64,000 nt of DNA from Chloranthus sessilifolius (taxonomy: Eukaryota; Streptophyta; Magnoliopsida; Chloranthales; Chloranthaceae), in assembly GCA_021018995.1 (NCBI GenBank), contig CM037596.1, positions 101,353,416-101,417,415 on the forward strand, given 5' to 3'. The notes beneath the pieces are model-generated. The model was not told where the DNA came from. It ran no database searches and worked only from the letters and a program-made list of their open reading frames with translations. The translations under genes were made by a program, and so were the position numbers. Below, piece by piece: positions 10,759 through 20,637 of this stretch (positions are counted from its first letter, which is position 1; each line of letters opens with the position of its first letter).

Positions 10759-12552
10759 TGTTGTGAATTTTAATTGTAATGTTTTACTCGCAAGCACACG
10801 AATCAGATTGTAGATAGTGGGTGCGGAGTACGAGATCGTTCCCACGAGGACTATTTTGGAAGATCTAAAAAGATGAGACAGTAAGTTAAGAAATCTATCC
10901 AGGACTAACAGTACCTACTAATATTATCATTTAGACGGTTTTGTGAGATGACAATTACTGACTACAAACTAAAACTTAATTGATAATTCAAAAATAAAGG
11001 TAAAGATGAAGATTCTAAATCCTCCCATCTTTGGTTTGTTCTTCCCGTAATACAAATCTAAGGATTAAACTATGGGATATACTATTGAAGAAAAACATCT
11101 TTTATGAAAGATAAATGGTCAAAACCCGGATAGGTTTCACATTGCATCCCTGCAATCAAAACATAATTTCAGAGATTATTTCTATATATAGATCTGAGAT
11201 CAACGACATGGCCCGGCACATTTGATCTCAGATTTTAAATAAAAATCATCTCCAAAGTGGGTAAAAATTCCAACAAGAATACCACCATAGATCTGAGATC
11301 AAGGGCATGGCTTGACACACTTGATTTCAGATTAGGGAGTAATTAAGATAAAATTACCATTACAGATCCAAGATCCAGGGCATGGTTCGGCACACTCGAT
11401 CCCGGATCATAATCGTAAGTAGATCCACACGATGAAATCAAAAAGACCATATAATGGATTGGGGTAAAATTACCGTCACAGATCTGAGATCCAGGGCATG
11501 GCTCGACACACTCGATCCCAGTTAGTGGCAGGGATTTCATCCATTCGTGACAACCTAACAACCATAAAACAAAATCTCATATTTTAATCCTAGATTCATA
11601 TTATTAGAAGTACATCCCTCGAATGAGAATCATTAGATCCTCATCCCTAAGAAATTAGCCACACATGCTGTAATTAAATGACATAAACAAATAAGAAATG
11701 AAAAATAACATCACTTTAATTAATTAAAAATACCTCAACCTTCAATAGAAATTCTTTGATCCAAGCTCAATCCACAAGTACGATGATCTTTAGAAACGAA
11801 ATTAACAATGCTCTCTACTAATCTTTAAATTTAAACTAGGAATTAACTAAACAAAAATAATAAATTGCAGACAGGAATGCTGAAAAGATTAAAGGAACAA
11901 AAGCTCTCAAAAAGAATAAAAATTCTCTATCTCTACGTCTAGCTATGAAAAAGAAAAATCTAATCTAGCCCTCCCTTCTCGAGTTGTTGGTTTGGCTTTA
12001 AATACTCTCCAAGTTGCGTAGCTTTCCTCGCTCGAAAAGTCAGGGTCGATCAATCGACTAGAGGAAGTCGATCGATCGACTCCTTAAAAATCTGCATTAA
12101 GAAGTCCTCTCCGTCTCAAACTCCATCGTTTCCCTCGCTTGATCGACTAGAAGGTCAATCGATCGACCTTCCCAGATTTCCGTGAACTCTCGCTCAACTT
12201 TGCATCAGACACTGCCTCGGTATTTCGGCCATAACTTTCTACTCTGAATCGGATTGACATGATTCTTATGGCATTGGAAAGATGACGAAAAGCTCTACAA
12301 CTTTTGTGTTTTAACAATTTCATGAATCGGACGTCTTGAAGGTCCAAATTGAGCTGCAAGTTGCACTAAGTTCTCGATGGCGCAAGGTTGCAGTGTCTGA
12401 CGTTATTTTCAGAATTCTTGGGCTGTTTTATGCACTTGGGTTGTATTTACCTGAAACACTTTAAATCTAGTAATTCTCATCAGATAGCCTTCATCGGACG
12501 GCAAAATGTTGGTATTTAGGGGTGAAATATCATCATATTTCACTACTCATCA
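10759..12552 (-). repeat. 5' LTR of element A (1,794 bp)
   Basis: On the minus strand it starts TGATGAGTAGTGAAATAT and ends in CACAACA next to the PBS. The boundaries agree with the ends of the related solo LTRs at 15454, 37004 and 56338. Inside is a set of related subunits of about 110-125 bp built on GATCTGAGATC plus GGGCATGG and ACACTCGATC (about 11147-11530), shared with the LTR at 15454-17127. Palindromes of the TCGATCGATCGA type occur near 12045-12165. The flank on the right starts CCTAC; the partner duplication should lie left of the window. Confidence 0.88.
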
Positions 12553-12958
12553 CCTACCGCAGAGGATCCCAGCAGAAGTATTTCTTGAAGCCAGTCGATT
12601 CATTTTGAATCGGGTTCACAAATATTGCATCATGGATCAAGAGGCCTTCCCATTTATCAATAATTTTTATGCCATGTACATCATCGAGAACATTTTCAAG
12701 CTTCACGAACCTTATTTATCCCCTTTTGAGGGAGATGATATGTGGTGTATTTCTCCTTACAATACTCTAGAGCAAATAAATGAGCGACGCTTAGGGGCAA
12801 TTGAGCTACTGGCAGTAAATGACATTTCGACATATGCCCAGTGGATTGTGGGAAGATTTGAATTTGCTTTTCGCAATGAATTCTTATTTATGTTTGGCCG
12901 GTCAATATGGTCCTCCGACCAATCGGATGTAATTTCCCTAAGGATTACCTTTGTTTGA
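12553..12958 (+). CDS. Unrecognised open frame converging on the MULE1 transposase
   Basis: A plus-strand frame without stops runs from inside LTR A through MULE1 DNA to a TGA at 12956-12958. Only the part right of 12552 can belong to MULE1. The peptide is rich in aromatic and acidic residues (motifs such as EQINERRLGAIELLA and YLSPFEGDDMW) and I do not recognise it. The opposite strand is also open for 96 codons (12757-13047), so coding is uncertain. Its place, tail to tail with the transposase, is where Mutator elements with a second gene carry it (mudrB in maize MuDR); that parallel is inference from position only. Confidence 0.3.
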
Positions 12959-13135
12959 TGCCTATGAAAATCGAACTCCGTCAGTACGGAGCATAAGTTG
13001 CCCGCCTCAATAGCTTTAAGATAACTCTGTGAGACCTCAAAGCCCACGTGACACTATTGCATCTGGCACTGGAACCTCTGAACAAATAAATAATAGAAAA
13101 CATCAAATTGTTATAGGTTATTCTAGATAAACGAA

Positions 13136-13600
13136 CTAGAGATAAAATGCATAACAGATAGTGAAAGTAAGAGTCCGTGAAGAAACTTTTAAAGTGACTA
13201 TGTAGGCAATGTGTACTTGTGTAGGAAAAATGTTACCTTTAGGAGGTCTTCTGTAACTCTTTCGGTTGTGACCAACCTCCCTACAATTGACACATCGCCG
13301 ACATGCGACCACCTCACCGACACTCATTCTTCTCAATTTTTTAAGTCGTCCTGTTGGTACCCTAGGAACTGGTGGCATAACTATTCTTTTCTCTTTAGGT
13401 TCGACCCACTTATCACTACTCAGAGTGGCATGAATAATAGGCTCGTAAGTTTTGCAGTACCTATCCACCGTGAACCAATCTTGAACGTATAAATAAGGAT
13501 TTGCGCAACGATTATTTATGGCTGTCAATGCATGTTTACACGGGACGCCCAAAATTTCAAATTGCCGACAAGAGCACGTGCGTTTTCACAGGTGCACGGT
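13136..13600 (-). pseudogene. MULE1 transposase: SWIM zinc finger and zinc knuckle
   Basis: The SWIM pattern CxCx(n)CxH is seen as CSCRQFEILGVPCKH, preceded in frame by one TGA. It is followed by the DWFTVDRYCKTYEPII block usual after SWIM in plant MULE transposases, then a basic stretch and a CVNCREVGHNRKSY knuckle whose last Cys is replaced by Tyr. These are DNA- or protein-binding modules of mudrA-type transposases. Confidence 0.85.
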
Positions 13601-13912
13601 ATTTCTAGTATCTCCAACAATTAAAAATTCATCGAAATCAGAGGAGAATGTAGTATACGTGAACGACGCTCTATCATTTTCTTTAAGAAACTCTTTGGTC
13701 TTTGGCGTCATAATTGTGGTCCACTTTTCGGCCTCATTCCTTCTATTGTAAAAATATTCCATCACATTCTTATGCCTACTTTCTATTAGACCAATGATCG
13801 GTAGCTCCCTAGCATCTTTCAGTACATTATTGAGAAATTCAGATCATGATGTGATCGTGTGTTCGTATCTCCTAATAAGAAAATGTGCTCTAGCCCAATG
13901 CTGTTTTCTAAT

Positions 13913-14479
13913 CTAAACAATGTAGTCATACGCTTTTTCAGATATCTTCTGAATTTCACTCATTTCTTTATCAAATTCAATTTCAATATAAGTGTAACAT
14001 GCTTTCTTTGTGTGCTCTATTACAAGTTTAATCTTGTACATACTCCTCAAATTTTTCTCAATGTGGTATAAACAATACCCATGCAAAGCATACCGAAAAA
14101 CTTTTGGCACTGCTTGAGTAAGACCTTTTTGCTGATCACTTAGGATTACTGCGCGTGAATCGTATCCTATGATCTCTGCCAATCCATGTAAAAAATATTC
14201 CCAAGAACTACTATTCTCTAATTCCACTACGGCAAAACACAACAAAAATATCCTCTTATTCCCATCAATGCCGGTAGCTATGAGGAGTGAAGCTCTATAC
14301 CTTTCGAATAAATGTGTACCATCAACCGAAATAAGTGATCGTAAGTACTTCCTAAATGAATCAATGCATGGCCCAAATGCCCAAAAGATTCTCAAGAATA
14401 CATCGTCTTCCTTCGTCTGTAGGTATATAAGGCATTGATGATCCACACGTTTTAGTTCCACCATATATGATGGGAGCAA
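13913..14479 (-). pseudogene. MULE1 transposase: DDE catalytic domain
   Basis: An open frame of 188 codons. The first catalytic Asp is in SLISVDGTHL (residue 53 of this frame), the second in VILSDQQKGL (residue 115; most family members read SDRxKG), and a C-x2-H motif CLYH follows at residues 136-139, as is usual for MULE transposases. The third acidic residue should lie in the continuation past 13913, where the frame carries on after a stop. Confidence 0.88.
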
Positions 14480-14519
14480 TTTATAAGACTCCTTCCAACT
14501 ACCTCTAATATCATTGAGG

Positions 14520-15354
14520 GCGATCTCTTTTGCACGCCAAGCCCTCCGATATTCTTATTGGTTTGAAATCGCATTCTCACGCCACACATTATCTGTTTGG
14601 GAGTGTAGTTGTTATTTTCTTTCAGTTGGTCCTTCGCAATTGATGCCATCCAAATACTTGTAGCTTGACTATGGCTCTGTTGTCTATCTCGTGGCAACCC
14701 ACAAGTATGCTCCGGAGTAAATCTTTTAATTTTAAAATAATCGGAGTCTCTCATCTTCGAAGCACGTATACGTCAAGAGCATCCATCTTCACGACATCTA
14801 GAGCATTCATCTTCACGATATCTGGCAGCAACAACCTTCCAATTAGTTTTGGTCAGTTTAATTTTGAAGTTCCCATGCATTGCAAATTCCCACAAAGCAT
14901 TATGGAATGATGTCTTTTCAGTGAATATTTGATTTAAATTGAGAACATCGTCTACACCAGGAACACCGCTCACTTGTTGCGCCTCATCCACCACATATAT
15001 GTCTTCAAAAATAAGAAGCATGTCGTTTGTCTCGTAATGTGGGGTTCTGTAATATCAGTCACTCGATCATTGTGCCTTGCCTCGCTAATAGGAGGTGTAC
15101 CTCTACTTTTTCTTCCGTAAAGTTCCCCCCCCCCTACACTCACTACTAGTCTCTGCATTGACAGTCCATATGCTGGCATCTATACTACCTCCCTTATATG
15201 CATTGCCCCCGAACACACCACGCAGAGATGCGCTTATATTTTCGTTGACTGGATCGATGGAGACATGCGCTAAAGGAGGGTCGACTTCATTTTCACTATC
15301 TGAAATACATGTCACACCAACATGCCTGTTGAAGGACGGATAATCAATTATCAA
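14520..15354 (-). pseudogene. MULE1 transposase: linker and MuDR DNA-binding domain
   Basis: The DNA-binding domain shows FTEKTSFHNALWEFAMHGNF, then FKIKRFTPEHTC with the conserved His and Cys, then the TPKQIMCGVRMRFQ helix. Several codon-level breaks, including a stop near 14773 and a frameshift near 14550, divide the region. The upstream linker (15103-15354) is acidic and has no recognisable domain. Confidence 0.78.
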
Positions 15355-15448
15355 CTTAATAAATTTAACTTACGAGATAAACTCAATACTATTGACTTAG
15401 TAGATTGAATTAACCTTTCATGCAAGGACAAAGTAGTAGTGGGCCGAG

Positions 15449-17132
15449 TAGTTAGAAGAGTAGTGAAATATGATGATATTTCATCCCTAAATACCTACAT
15501 TTAGCTATCCGATGAAGGTTATCTGATGAGAAATACTAGATTTGAAGTGTTTCAAGTAAATAATCCAAATGCGTAAAACAGCCCAAGAATCCCAAAAATA
15601 ATATCAAAACATTGTAACTTTGGGTCATCGGAAACTTGGTGCTACTTACAGCTTAATTTGGACCTTCAAGACGTCAGATTCAGGAAATTACTAAAACAAA
15701 AAAGTTGTAGAGATCGTCGTTAGCTTTCCAACGCCATAAGAATTGCCTCAATTTGAGTTCGGGACAGAAAATTATGGCCAAAATACCGAGGCAGTGTTTA
15801 GATGTCAATCGATTGAGAACTAAGTGTCAATCGATTGACATGGGAAAACAACATTTTCCCTACTTAAATCTCAATCGATTGAGGTTATCATGGTTTGGGT
15901 TGGTCGACCTTATAAAAAGGAAGCTACAAGTTTTGAAAAAGGGGGATTATTAGTTTAGAAGAGTTTTTTATTTTTGAGAGTAGGTTCTAGAGAAAGAATT
16001 TTTATTTTTCCTTTTTGAGAGCTTTGTTCCTTTAATTTTTCAGTATTCATTCCTTCAGTTTATTATTTTTGTTCAGTTGATTTCTACATTAATTTCGTTT
16101 CTGAAGATCATCGTACTTTTGGATCAAATAATTTCTATTAAAGTTTGAGGTATTTTTAATTCATTAAGTTGATGTTATTTTCCCTTCCTTATTTATTTAT
16201 GTCATTTAATTACAGCATGTGTGGCTAAATTTATAGGGATGGGGATCTAATGATTCCCATCCGAGGGATGTACTTCTAATAATATAAATCTAGGATTAAA
16301 ATATGAGATCTTATTTATGGTTGTTATGTTATCACGAACAAATGAAATCTCTGCCACTAACTGGGATCGCGTGTGCCGAGCCATGCCCTGGATCTCAGAT
16401 CTGTGACGGTAATTTTACCCCAATCATTGTTATATGGTCTTTTCACTTTCATCGTATGGATCTACTTACGATTATGATTCGGGATCGAGTGTGCCGAGCG
16501 ATGCCCTGGATCTTGGATCTGTAATGGTAATTTTATCTTAATTACTCCCTAATCTGAAATCAAGTGTGCCGAGCCATGCCCTTGATTTCAGATCTATGGT
16601 GACATTATTGTTAGAATTTTTACCCACTTTGGGGATGATTTTTATTTGTATCTAAGATCAAGTGTGTCGAGTCATGCCCTTGATCCCAGATCTATATATG
16701 AAAATCATCTCTGAAGTTAAGTCCTGATTGCAAGGATGCAACATGGAACCTATCCGAGTTTTGACCATTTATCTTTCATAAAAGATATTTTTCTTCAATG
16801 ATATATCTCATAGTTTAATCCTTAGATTTATATTATGGGAAGAACAGACCAAAGATGGGAGGATTTAGTATCTTCATCTTTACCTTTATTTTTGAATTAT
16901 CAGTTAAATTTTAGTTTGTAGTCAGTAATTGTCATGTCATCAAACCACCTAGATCATAATATTGGTAGAATACTGTTAGATCTTGATAGATTTCTTGAAT
17001 TATTGTCTCATCTTTTTAGATCTTTCAAAATAGTCCTCGTGGGAACGATCTCGTACTCTGCACCCACTATATACAATCTGATTCGTGCGCTTGCGAGTAA
17101 AATATTACAATTAAAAAAATCACATCATAGTT
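15449..17132 (+). mobile_element. Solo Athila-type LTR (15454-17127) with 5-bp TSD TAGTT, inside MULE1
   Basis: TAGTT occurs at 15449-15453 and 17128-17132. The LTR (1,674 bp) starts AGAAGAGTAGTGAAATATG, a decayed form of TGATGAGTAGTG, and ends ATCACATCA. It aligns along its length with LTR A in opposite orientation, including the GATCTGAG subunits (about 16340-16690) and CAATCGATTG palindromes near 15807-15885. No PBS or coding sequence adjoins it, so it is a solo LTR. Confidence 0.88.
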
Positions 17133-17259
17133 ACAGTTGCGATGAATGGGGATGAAAAAGTATGCTCTTCGTTCCTACATCAATGTAAATAAATTAAATT
17201 AATTCAACAAACACAGTCCAACAAAGACATAAGTATATAAGCTAACTAATCAAGACCGA

Positions 17260-17796
17260 TCATAAATATATTACGCACTTTCTAATATAAAGATTATTCA
17301 GGTGGGTGACGAGAGTTTGACATACAGTAGTCAATACACTTACAACTGTGTTACGTTGAGTCTCAAACTCCTTTAATAGGCATGTAACGGGAAAGGACTT
17401 GATGGGTGTTAAGCCGTTAAAGAAATTAGTCAAAGGATAAGCATGACAATCATTGTTTTGTTCGGAAAAAGCTTTTTGTACGTAAATACATATACTATAC
17501 CCGACAAACTGTGGATAATGCATCATCTGACGCACGTCATTATTGTCATCAAGGTCTGCCACATACTTTTCTCCCCCTACTTATGGCATTACGTAGCTAA
17601 GCTTTAGCATTGTATCTTTGACCTGAATTTTTGTCAACTCATATATTTTGACAATTAAATCCTCTAAACTTATCTCTCTCTCCACAACTAATACTTTCCT
17701 TTTTCCGGCCTCATACACTGATTTCGTAGAGTCGGAATCATTTAACCGTCCATCATAAAAGCATAATAAGTAAACTTTATCTTCGGATATAGCCAT
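17260..17796 (-). pseudogene. MULE1 transposase: PB1-like N-terminal region
   Basis: The start is ATG at 17796 (MAISEDKVYLLCFYDG...). The segment with the basic patch GKRKVLVVEREISLEDLIVK resembles the PB1-like fold at the N-terminus of many plant MULE transposases. After a stop at 17581 the same gene continues with DLDDNNDVRQMMHYPQF and ICIYVQ, matching the usual DDDV-type acidic helix and LYV strand. Confidence 0.75.
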
Positions 17797-17910
17797 CGTT
17801 TACATTTACTAACAATGGTTGTGACTAAAATAAAATTAAGTTAGACTAATCACCAGAGAGAGTCTAACTATATTAGAAATCATCAACAAGGATAACCAAA
17901 CTTACAACGC

Positions 17911-20310
17911 AAACTGCACTAGGTGACCGCCAATTGCATAGAAAGTATATTTTTTAACTCATAATACATTGAGGAACACTCAAGAATAGGTAGAACACTT
18001 CTAGGTCAGTTTATGGTCACTCTAGATCAGTTTGGGCCACTCTAGGTCAGTTTGCGCCACCCTAGGCCAGTTTATAAAGTAGACTGCACTAGGTGATCAC
18101 CAAAATTGACATACGGCATTTTGAACTGACTTAGGGCAGTTTCAAATTGACCTAGGATAGTCTATCTCGCCCGTTTCTTAGTTTCAAACTGACATTGGTC
18201 AGTTTGCTACGCCACCCTAGGTCATTTTATAGCACAGACTGCACTAGGTGACCTCCAACTCCATAGAAAGTATATTTTTCAATTCACAATACATTAAGGA
18301 ACACTCAACAATAGCTAGAACACTTCTAGGTCAGTTTATGATCACCCTAGGTCAGTTTCCGCCACTTTAGGTCGGTTTGCGCCACCCTAGGTCAGTTTAC
18401 AGAGTAGACTGCCCCAGGTGATCGCCAAAACTGACCTAGAGTGGCGCAAACTGACATGGGATATTTTCAAACTAACCCAGGGTAGTTTATCTCACCCATT
18501 TCTCTGTTTCAAACTGTCCTAGGTCAGTTTGCGCCACCCTGGGTCAGTTTACAGAGTAGACTGTATCAGGTGATCGCCAAAACTAACCTAGAGTGGCGCA
18601 AACTGGCCTAGGATATTTTCAAACTGACCCAGGGTAGTTTATCTCACCCATTTATCTGTTTCAAACTATCCTAGGTCAGTTTGCGCCACCCTGGGTCAGT
18701 TTACAGAGTAGACTGCACCAGGTGATCACCAAAACTGACCTAGGGCATTTTAAACTGACCTAGGGTAGTTTCAAACTGACCCAGGGTAGTTTATCTCACC
18801 CATTTCTCTGTTTCAAATCGCTAGGTGGGTTTAGCATTTCTCTAGGTCGATTTGCGCCACCTAGGTCGATTCTGAGTAAACGCACTGTGATCGCCAAAAC
18901 CCGACCTAGAGTGGCATAAACCCATCTAGGGTATTTTCAAATTGACCTGTGATAGTTTATCTCACCCATTTATCTTTAAAGCGCCTAGGTGGGTTTAGCC
19001 ACTCTAGGTCTTTGCACCTGGGTCAATTTACAGAGTAGACTGCACTAGGTGATCACCAAAATTGACCTAGGGTATTTTAAACTGACCTAGGGTAGTTTCA
19101 AACTGACTCAGGGTAGTTTATCTCACCCATTTCTCTGTTTCAAACTGCCCTAGGTCAGTTTGTAACACTCTAGGTCAGTTTGTGTCACCCTGGGTCAGTT
19201 TATAGAGTAGACTGCACCAGGTGATCGCCAAAACTGATCTAGAGCTTTTTAAACTGTCCTAAGGTAGTTTCAAACTGACCCAGAGTAGTTTATCTCACTC
19301 ATTTCTCTGTTTCAAACTGCCCTAGGTTAGTTTGCGCCACTCTAGGTTAGTTTGCGCCACCCTGGGTCAGTTTACAGAGTAGACTGCCCCAGGTGATCGC
19401 CAAAACTGACCTAGAGTGGTACAAACTGACCTAGGGTATTTTTAAACTGACCCAGGGTAGTTTATCTCACCCATTACTCATTCAAATCGCTTAGAGTTGC
19501 CACTCTAGGTCGGTTGCCACGGTGGGTTCTGAGTAGACGCCCAGTGATCGCCAAAACTGACCTAGAGTGGCGCAAATTGACCTAGGGTAGTTTCAAACTT
19601 ACCCAGAGTAGTTTATCTCACCCATTTATCTGTTTCAAATTGTCCTAGGTCAGTTTGCGCCACCCTGAGTTAGTTTACAGAGTAGACTGCCCCAAGTGAT
19701 CGCTAAAACTGACCTAGAGTGGCGCAAACTGACCTAGGGTAGTTTCAAACTGGCCCAAGGTAGTTTATCTCACCCATTTATCTGTTTCAAACTGCCTTAG
19801 GTCAGTTTGCGCCACCCTGAATCAGTTTACAGAGTAGACTGTACTAGGTGATCTTCAAAACTGACCTAGGATAGGCGCAAACTAACCTAGGATAGTTTAT
19901 CTCACCCATTTCTCTGTTTCAAACTGCCCTAGGTCAGTTTGCGCCACTCTAGGTCAGTTTGCGCCACCCTGGGTCTATTTACAGAGTAGAGCCCCAGGTG
20001 ATCGCCAAAACTGTCCTAGGGTAGTTTCAAACTAACTCAGGGTAGTTTATATCAACCATTTCTCTGTTTCAAACTGCCCTAAGTCAGTTTGCGTCACTCT
20101 AGGTCAGTTTGTGCTACCTTTGGTCAGTTTACAGAGTAGACTGCACTAGGTGATCCTCAAAACTGACCTAGGGCATTTTAAACTGACCCAGGGTAGTTTA
20201 TCTCACCCATTTCTCTGTTTCAAACTGCCCTAGGTCAGTTTGCGCTACTCTAAATCAGTTTGCGCCGCCCTAGGTCAGTTTATAGAGTAGACTGCACCAG
20301 GTGATCTAAC
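17911..20310. repeat. Minisatellite of about 152-172 bp palindromic monomers (16 landmarks)
   Basis: A landmark of the type AGACTGCACCAGGTGATCGCC recurs near 17911, 18081, 18236, 18406, 18558, 18710, 18878, 19037, 19209, 19381, 19535, 19684, 19836, 19988, 20138 and 20289, i.e. every 149-172 bp. Within each monomer AAACTGACCTAGAGTGGCGC is mirrored by its reverse complement GCGCCACTCTAGGTCAGTTT on the other side of the landmark, so every unit can fold into a long hairpin. The first two 330-bp blocks share extra sequence (near 17930-18000 and 18255-18325), a higher-order repeat. It lies directly upstream of the MULE1 transposase start. Confidence 0.9.
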
Positions 20311-20344
20311 CATAACATGAAAAAATTGACCTAGGGCAGCTTAT

Positions 20345-20637
20345 CTAGCCCGTTTCTAATTTTGATGTGAAGAAATAAAGAAGAAAAATAAGAGGAAGAA
20401 GAATCATTGAGAGAGAGAGACTTACAGTGAGAGAGAGAGAAACCCTACTGTTTTCTTCGTCGTGGAGGTTTGCACGAAGTCGGCAAGGTTTGCACGAAAA
20501 AGAAGGGAAACCAACGTGAGAAAGAAAGGAAGAAAGGGGGAAAAGGGAATAGTCTAGTTTTAATACCCTATACATATGAAGGACATTTTGGTCTAAAAAA
20601 CTAAAAGAGGCCTTAATATGGTATTTATAACTTAAGG
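20345..20637. other. MULE1 right terminal region
   Basis: On the minus strand this reads like a plant promoter/leader: AT-rich distal part (20560-20637), pyrimidine-rich CT tracts (20400-20450) and no convincing gene. It should contain the terminal inverted repeat that drives transposase transcription; the exact end is hidden by the solo LTR inserted at 20638. Confidence 0.45.

Larger units (their letters stand above)
1..12552 (-). mobile_element. Athila-type Ty3/gypsy retrotransposon (element A), 3' end outside window
   Basis: Read on the minus strand the order is 5' LTR (10759-12552), tRNA-Asp-type primer binding site, leader, gag, aspartic protease, RT, RNase H, integrase and a long non-coding tail that runs off the left edge, so the 3' LTR is not in view. 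The Athila assignment rests on the tRNA-Asp PBS, a DLGAS rather than DTGA/DSGA protease centre, the RT block around the SREPQRRLNP motif and the integrase C-terminal block around LLYNSRLHLFPGKL, all familiar from Athila pol. All coding parts carry stop codons or frameshifts, so the copy is dead. A foreign solo LTR (3363-6007) sits between RNase H and integrase. The right flank (12553 on) is Mutator-like DNA. Confidence 0.9.
13136..17796 (-). pseudogene. mudrA-type MULE transposase, decayed and split by a solo LTR
   Basis: A Mutator transposase cuts and reinserts the element. Parts in order on the minus strand: PB1-like N-terminal region (17796 to about 17260), linker with acidic stretch (15354-15103), MuDR DNA-binding domain (about 14960-14600), MULE DDE catalytic domain (about 14530-13920), SWIM zinc finger and a C-terminal zinc knuckle (13590-13136). 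The solo LTR at 15454-17127 with TSD TAGTT interrupts the linker. There are scattered TGA stops (e.g. before the SWIM motif) and at least one frameshift near 14550, yet domain order and motifs are well preserved, so the copy is moderately old. Confidence 0.88.
12553..20637 (-). mobile_element. Mutator-like element MULE1 (left end not seen)
   Basis: Holds a mudrA-type transposase pseudogene on the minus strand (13136-17796), a palindromic tandem array upstream of it (17911-20310) and an AT-rich right terminal region (about 20345-20637). The right terminus could not be placed to the base because a solo LTR is inserted at 20638. The left end is lost where element A abuts at 12552, and the remainder may lie left of the window if element A inserted into MULE1. 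The element also contains a solo LTR (15454-17127). Confidence 0.75.

Noticed and set aside
12506..12552. First part of the plus-strand frame ending at 12958
   Set aside because: This part is LTR A sequence; only the portion after 12552 could belong to MULE1.
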